A stretch of 64,000 bases of DNA from Verrucomicrobiota bacterium (GTDB lineage Bacteria; Verrucomicrobiota; Verrucomicrobiia; CAIQCK01). The notes below the pieces were generated by a model. The model was not told the origin of the DNA. It saw only the letters and a list, made by a program, of their open reading frames with translations, and ran no database searches. The position numbers and the translations under genes are program-made. Shown piece by piece: positions 59,961 to 64,000 of the stretch. The stretch is from contig JACRJX010000026.1 in NCBI GenBank assembly GCA_016235595.1, positions 1 to 64,000 of the forward strand, given 5' to 3'. Every line of letters begins with the position of its first letter. Position 1 is the stretch's first letter.

Positions 59961-60278
59961 TCAATACTTGGGCAGGTCGCAGCCGCACTTCGGGCATTTT
60001 TCGAGCGGATTCTTCAGGTTGAGCGGGTAGGGGGCGTCGCACTTACAGTGCGTGAGGATAAAAGCACTACGCTCGCCGCATTTCGCGCACTTAACCGGAT
60101 AGTCTTTGAACTTAACCGGCAACTGGGCCTTGAACTGGTGGGCGCAGTCGTTATTGCTGCAGATCAGCAGCTTTTCCCCCTTCGGTGTGGAAAGAACGTT
60201 GATGCCTCCGGTCATCAACCACACGGCTGCGAGCACGACGGCGACTACGCTGAGAATAATGAGCGTGCGAGACTTCAT
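59961..60278 (-). CDS. Membrane-anchored zinc-ribbon protein of unknown function
   Basis: A 105-residue product with an N-terminal membrane anchor or signal (TLIILSVVAVVLAAVWLMTG) and three cysteine-pair sites: CSNNDC, CAKC and CPKCGC, plus CKC, suggesting one or two zinc ribbons outside the membrane. No family is assigned. It follows the prepilin-like gene by 13 bases on the same strand. Confidence 0.65.
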   Translation of the reverse strand: MKSRTLIILSVVAVVLAAVWLMTGGINVLSTPKGEKLLICSNNDCAHQFKAQLPVKFKDYPVKCAKCGERSAFILTHCKCDAPYPLNLKNPLEKCPKCGCDLPKY

Positions 60279-60291
60279 GACGGTTGGCAGG

Positions 60292-61119
60292 TTAACGTTT
60301 GGGTTTCGTTGCGACGTCGTGGAAGAACGACTCGAAAGCGAGACTGGCCTGCTCTACCGTTAGCAATTGAACGTGTCCGTCCACGAAAATCACGTTGTCT
60401 TTGCCACCCAGGAGCGTGAACGGATCGGCGTTGTGGTAGGAGCCAGGTTGCTCGCGATGAGGGTCTTCGTGAGCGAAGTAGCCGTCGTTGAGGAAGGCGC
60501 GCCCATCTTCGGGGGGGAAACCGGGAGGATTTTCCTCTGTCAGCAGCATGGTCTGAGACGGCCGCTCGGCCTCGATGAACTTCTGTGCCCGGCTGTGGGT
60601 GACCCGGTCGAATGCCGGCACAGTCTTGGTCTTTACGTCGTCGGCGCCGCTGAAGTAACTCGCCATGGAGTAACTGCGGACGTAGTCCCTGTCGGGGCGC
60701 GAGGGGCAACGATACACGCGAACATCGTTGATGTAGCGCCAGAGACTCCCCATAGTGATTGACAGGGTGCCGTTGCTGCCGGTCAGGGCGGAGCCTGAAA
60801 TCCAGTTCGGCTTGTTGGAAACTCCAAACAAGGTCCCGGAGCTGTCGGTTTCATTCAGCGGACAGCGGCCTTCGTTTTCCGCAGCATACGACATCAGGCC
60901 ATTATAGAGCTGTTTGAGATTGCCTGTGCAAATCACGACGTTGGCTTTCTCCTTCATGCCGGTGACCGCGGGAAAGACGAGGCCAACCACGATGGAGATG
61001 ATGACCATGACGACCAACAACTCCACGAGCGTAAACGCCGCGCACCGGCGCTGGAGCGGCCATCGGGAAGTAAAAGGGGACGATGCAATCACATTCATTG
61101 TCCGAGCTGTCTTTAGCAT
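60292..61119 (-). CDS. Prepilin-like protein with N-terminal methylation motif
   Basis: The 275-residue protein has a type IV prepilin leader ending with AFTLVELLVVMVIISIVVGL and the preceding basic segment with Arg-Cys. The later part, ending in DNVIFVDGHVQLL, is the H-X9-DG-type C-terminus of the large PVC pseudopilin family. The first ATG (61119) gives a long leader; a nearer ATG at about codon 8 is possible. Function in secretion or surface structure is not known. Confidence 0.85.
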   Translation of the reverse strand: MLKTARTMNVIASSPFTSRWPLQRRCAAFTLVELLVVMVIISIVVGLVFPAVTGMKEKANVVICTGNLKQLYNGLMSYAAENEGRCPLNETDSSGTLFGVSNKPNWISGSALTGSNGTLSITMGSLWRYINDVRVYRCPSRPDRDYVRSYSMASYFSGADDVKTKTVPAFDRVTHSRAQKFIEAERPSQTMLLTEENPPGFPPEDGRAFLNDGYFAHEDPHREQPGSYHNADPFTLLGGKDNVIFVDGHVQLLTVEQASLAFESFFHDVATKPKR

Positions 61120-61243
61120 TTATATGCACACTACACCGGCTTTGCGCCCCAGGTCAATCCCGACCGACAGGAGCGTCGGCTGTGTTCGGCGGCGTTCCGG
61201 GTTGCGTTGGCGCGGTGGGGCGGCTAAACATGTGGCACAACTC

Positions 61244-62224
61244 ATGGTCAGACAGCTTGATCTTGCGGCGTTCTATCGGCAACTGACGACGATGTTGAAC
61301 GCCGGCGTGTCCATGGAGCGCGCGCTGAAATCGCTGGAAAGTGCCGCGGCAGGGCGTGCTTTGCGTGGGGTGAGCGCTGCGGTCGGGGCCCACATTCGAG
61401 GCGGTGGCGATCTGGCGGAGGCAATGGGTGAGCACGAAGGGGTGTTTCCGGTGCTTCATCGCGAATTGGTCCGCGTCGGTGAACGGACAGGCACGGTGGA
61501 TCGCGTGTTGCGGCAGTTGGCGGAGATGATGGAGCAGATGGCGGCAATCCGGAAAGAGATCTGGGTGCAGATGCTTTACCCGTTGCTGTTGCTGCATCTG
61601 TCGGTGGTGTTGGGGCCACTGCCGCAGTTGGTCTTCACGCGGGATTACGGGGCCTACGGACGGGCGATTCTGTCAGCGCTGGCGGTTCTCTATGTGGCGG
61701 CGGCGATGGTCTGGTGGATGGTCCGACAGATCTCGCGTGATCGTTCCAGACTCGCGCTGGCGGATCGGCTTGTGCTGGCCGTGCCGGTGCTGGGGAAAAT
61801 TCACCGCGATCTCTCCCTGACACGACTGTTTTCCGCGCTGAAGGCATTGCTGAACGGCGGCATTGGCATCCTTGAAGCCATGCCGCGGGCGGGCGCAGCA
61901 TCCGGCAGTGCGTTGCTGGATGCGGCGGCGAACGCGGCGGTGCCGGAGTTGAAGCGTGGTGAATCGTTGGTGACTGCGCTGGCGGGCGTGGTGCCCGGCG
62001 ATGCGCTGGGGCTGATTGCGACGGGACAAGAGAGTGGCAAACTCGACGAGATGCTGGATCATTTGGAGCGGCATTTCATGGAGGAGAGCCGGCGGCGGTT
62101 GCGGGCGCTGGCGGAATGGCTGCCGAAGTTGATCTACGTGAGTGTCGTGCTTTGGGTTGGCTGGCAAATCCTGCAAATGGGGCGCGGCTACGGCCGGATG
62201 CTTTCCGGCGTTTTGGGCGAGTGA
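61244..62224 (+). CDS. GspF/PilC-type inner-membrane platform protein, compact
   Basis: The 326-residue product has two GspF domains. The first begins DLAAFYRQLTTMLNAGVSME and ends before a transmembrane pair (WVQMLYPLLLLHLSVVLGPL, LAVLYVAAAMVWWM). The second contains LTRLFSALKALLNGGIGILE and GLIATGQESGKLDEMLDHLE. A final helix is KLIYVSVVLWVGWQILQ. The family is usually about 400 residues; the N-terminal cytosolic segment is missing. The ATG at 61244 follows no clear Shine-Dalgarno. It diverges from the prepilin-like gene, its likely partner. Confidence 0.85.
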   Translation: MVRQLDLAAFYRQLTTMLNAGVSMERALKSLESAAAGRALRGVSAAVGAHIRGGGDLAEAMGEHEGVFPVLHRELVRVGERTGTVDRVLRQLAEMMEQMAAIRKEIWVQMLYPLLLLHLSVVLGPLPQLVFTRDYGAYGRAILSALAVLYVAAAMVWWMVRQISRDRSRLALADRLVLAVPVLGKIHRDLSLTRLFSALKALLNGGIGILEAMPRAGAASGSALLDAAANAAVPELKRGESLVTALAGVVPGDALGLIATGQESGKLDEMLDHLERHFMEESRRRLRALAEWLPKLIYVSVVLWVGWQILQMGRGYGRMLSGVLGE

Positions 62225-62274
62225 ATTGCCGCGATACAGATGCATCGCCGCGTCACAAGCTCGCACCGCAGAAA

Positions 62275-62796
62275 CTATGCGAGTCGCTTGGCTGCGTTCG
62301 GGCTGGCGCTGGCGGCCACGATTTCGCCGAAGTAAACGCGATGATTAGTGCCAAAAAGGCGGATGTCAGGCGTCAGGTTTTCGGCGATAACGTCATTTTT
62401 GTGAACGACGCGGCACTCGTAATGCACGACGGCTTCCGCGATCAGCGGCGCTGTGACGGATTGTGCAGGCACGGGAGTGAGTCTGGACTTGGCAAACTTG
62501 TCTTCATTGGCGCCAGAGGCGGTGCCCAGGTGCAACAGCTCGTCCGTGAACTCCATCGGGAGCACGTTGATGGTGAATTGATGGGTCTTCTCAATGTTGT
62601 TGAAGGTGTGACGATCAGTCTGGATGAGAACGGTAATGATTGGACGGCCCCAGATCAGGCCGCCGGTCAGCCAGGCGACGTTCATCGCGTTTGGCTTGCC
62701 GTCCTTGTCCGAAGTGCAGAGCAGCAGGCCAAGTCGGCCCATCACGTGCATTGTCTCTTTCCAGAGGTCAAACGGCTTGATGTCATGCTTCTTCAT
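62275..62796 (-). CDS. Flavin reductase-like, FMN-binding split-barrel protein
   Basis: A 173-residue protein: LLLCTSDKDGKPNAMNVAWL then GRPIITVLIQTDRHTFNNIE and FTINVLPMEF match the flavin-reductase-like split barrel. The ATG at 62796 (MKKHDIKPFDLWKET) was chosen; upstream frame is antisense to the nitroreductase. It starts five bases after the nitroreductase stop, so the two probably share a transcript. Substrate unknown. Confidence 0.85.
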   Translation of the reverse strand: MKKHDIKPFDLWKETMHVMGRLGLLLCTSDKDGKPNAMNVAWLTGGLIWGRPIITVLIQTDRHTFNNIEKTHQFTINVLPMEFTDELLHLGTASGANEDKFAKSRLTPVPAQSVTAPLIAEAVVHYECRVVHKNDVIAENLTPDIRLFGTNHRVYFGEIVAASASPNAAKRLA

Positions 62797-62801
62797 CGTT
62801 G

Positions 62802-63329
62802 TTACTTTCGTGCTTGCTCGTCGTGGACGAGATCGGCTAACGGACGCCGTTCGCGGGGCTTGGCCGCCTCCGCAGGGTGTCCGATTGGCAACAGAGCCAC
62901 CGGACACCACGAGGCCGGCGCACCCAGCAACTCGCTCACCGCCTGTTGCCCGTAGGCCGCGATCCAGCAGCTTCCCAAACCAAGTGCTGCGGCGGCGAGA
63001 TGCGCGTAGTCGCACGCGATCGTCGCGTCTTCATGACTATAGACTGCCGCGGCGGCTTCGCCAATTTTTTCGCGGTTACGATTGGGGTTGGCGAAAAACA
63101 CCAGTACCACCGGCGCTTGGGCCACGAACATCTGGTTGAAGCACGCTTTGGCCAGTTGCTCCTTCCGTACCGGGTCGCGCACGACGACGACCTCGTAGGC
63201 TTGCGCGTTGAACGCCGACGGCGCGCCGTTAACCGCTTCCAAAATGGTCCGCACCGCGCCGTCGTCCACCGGCTTGTCCTGATATGACCGCACGGAAAAC
63301 CGTGCACGCATGAGATCGAAGAATTCCAT
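62802..63329 (-). CDS. Nitroreductase-family FMN oxidoreductase
   Basis: The 175-residue protein starts FFDLMRARFSVRSYQDKPVD, the family N-terminus with the FMN-binding RxS(V)R region, followed by NGAPSAFNAQAYEVVVVRDP and the typical GLGSCWIA and LLPIGHP. Its neighbour is the flavin-binding protein just downstream. The physiological substrate is not predictable. Confidence 0.9.
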   Translation of the reverse strand: MEFFDLMRARFSVRSYQDKPVDDGAVRTILEAVNGAPSAFNAQAYEVVVVRDPVRKEQLAKACFNQMFVAQAPVVLVFFANPNRNREKIGEAAAAVYSHEDATIACDYAHLAAAALGLGSCWIAAYGQQAVSELLGAPASWCPVALLPIGHPAEAAKPRERRPLADLVHDEQARK

Positions 63330-63412
63330 CGAGATACTGTCCTTTCGTTGAAAAGAGTGTTAGCGAATCATGGCACTGGCGTCCAGCACACAAGAAGCGG
63401 CGTCAGCCACGC

Positions 63413-64000
63413 TCAGTCCGCGAAGACCAGCGCGGAGGCGTTGGTGGCGGCTTTGACGGCATCGGCAAAGCTGCGCTTTGACGTTTGCGGATGCTTAAGT
63501 CTGCTGGCGACCGCGGGCTGTGATTCCAACAACGCCAGCGCGTAGGCGCTCTTGACGGCGAAGTTGACGTTCTGTGGAAGCGATCCGGTTTGCTGGTAGG
63601 TGACGGACTCGGTCATGCGCAGGGTGATGATGCCGATGACGTTGCCGCGTTCGTTGATGAGTGCGCCGCCGGAGTTGCCGGGCTGGGTGGCGACGTTGAC
63701 TTGGAAGTATCGGGGGTCGTCCTCCATCCCGACGAGGCTGTTGATCTTGCCATCGGTGAGCTTGGGAGCGGTGCCTTGCAGGTGGATATTGGGGAAACCG
63801 ACGGTGAAGACTGCGTCGCCCAGTTTCGCATCACGGCTTGCGGCCAGGGGCAATGGCTTGAACGAGCCGTTGGCCTTGAGCAGAGCGACATCGTTGGCTT
63901 TGTCGGCGGTGACCAGTTGTGCTGGAAAGTTGCCGGCATCGGTACGGATGATGATGCGTGTCGCGTCGCGGACAACGTGGAAGTTGGTGACGAAGAAACC
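63413..64000 (-). CDS. HtrA/trypsin-like serine protease, cut by the window edge
   Basis: The frame remains open at base 64000, so the N-terminal part is outside. The 195 residues seen include the full catalytic triad: His in GFFVTNFHVV right at the edge, Asp in KANDVALLK and Ser in QPGNSGGALINERG. FTVGFPN precedes the Ser. The C-terminus lacks a PDZ domain; it ends with a helical tail (about 40 residues). Probably periplasmic by family, though the leader cannot be seen. Confidence 0.88.
   Translation of the reverse strand, partial: GFFVTNFHVVRDATRIIIRTDAGNFPAQLVTADKANDVALLKANGSFKPLPLAASRDAKLGDAVFTVGFPNIHLQGTAPKLTDGKINSLVGMEDDPRYFQVNVATQPGNSGGALINERGNVIGIITLRMTESVTYQQTGSLPQNVNFAVKSAYALALLESQPAVASRLKHPQTSKRSFADAVKAATNASALVFAD

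Overview
The window is high-GC, gene-dense bacterial chromosome. It suggests a member of the PVC superphylum, most likely Verrucomicrobiota. The supports are a Planctomycetes/Verrucomicrobia-type microcompartment locus, an H-X-DG-type prepilin-like protein, a hydrazine-synthase-alpha-like dihaem protein, a dockerin-repeat surface protein, an EF-Tu with a non-canonical switch I, and interspersed GC-rich palindromes. The phylum call is inference; there is no rRNA gene to confirm it.

Region 1 (1-8.35 kb): the 3' end of a dockerin-type secreted protein with an apparent end frameshift, a decayed UvrD-type helicase tail, an exported Lon-type protease-domain protein, an exported dihaem propeller protein, a ferritin-VIT1 iron protein (minus strand), and fmt.

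Region 2 (8.4-41.15 kb): one uninterrupted plus-strand information-processing supercluster. It starts with a consensus-like promoter, a possible leader attenuator and tRNA-Thr, then runs tuf-rpmG-tRNA-Trp-secE-nusG-rplKAJL-rpoBC-rpsLG-fusA-rpsJ-rplCDWB-rpsS-[unknown coiled-coil gene]-rplV-rpsC-rplP-rpmC-rpsQ-rplNXE-rpsNH-rplFR-rpsE-rplO-secY-map-infA-rpmJ-rpsMKD-rpoA-rplQ and ends in a perfect 16-bp terminator. tuf sits upstream of secE instead of after fusA, rpmD (L30) is absent, adk is absent between secY and map, and an exported coiled-coil protein gene interrupts the S10 segment between rpsS and rplV. Many of the ribosomal proteins carry Ala/Pro/Lys-rich tails.

Region 3 (41.2-47.65 kb): an ECF sigma factor with two coupled membrane proteins, a fused RluA-type pseudouridine synthase/RlmI-type methyltransferase, a stub of a DUF503 gene, fabI, the initiator tRNA, an FtsB/DivIC-like protein, enolase and an acidic unknown.

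Region 4 (47.64-56.15 kb): a bacterial microcompartment locus. A divergent DeoR-type regulator faces pduL, two BMC-H genes, an unusual acetate-kinase homologue, a third BMC-H, a BMC-P, an aldehyde dehydrogenase, two more BMC-P genes, a class II aldolase and an uncharacterised aldolase-like barrel protein. The expected logic is sugar phosphate cleavage to lactaldehyde, oxidation to the acyl-CoA, conversion to the acyl phosphate by PduL and ATP formation by the kinase. PduL, the dehydrogenase and the aldolase carry helices that look like encapsulation peptides. No alcohol or lactate dehydrogenase is present here.

Region 5 (56.3-64 kb): a minus-strand folE-miaB-membrane protein-glycosyltransferase 9 cluster, a zinc-ribbon lipoprotein-like or anchored protein, a prepilin-like protein divergent from a compact GspF-like protein, a flavin-reductase/nitroreductase pair, and the 3' part of an HtrA/trypsin-like protease cut by the window edge.
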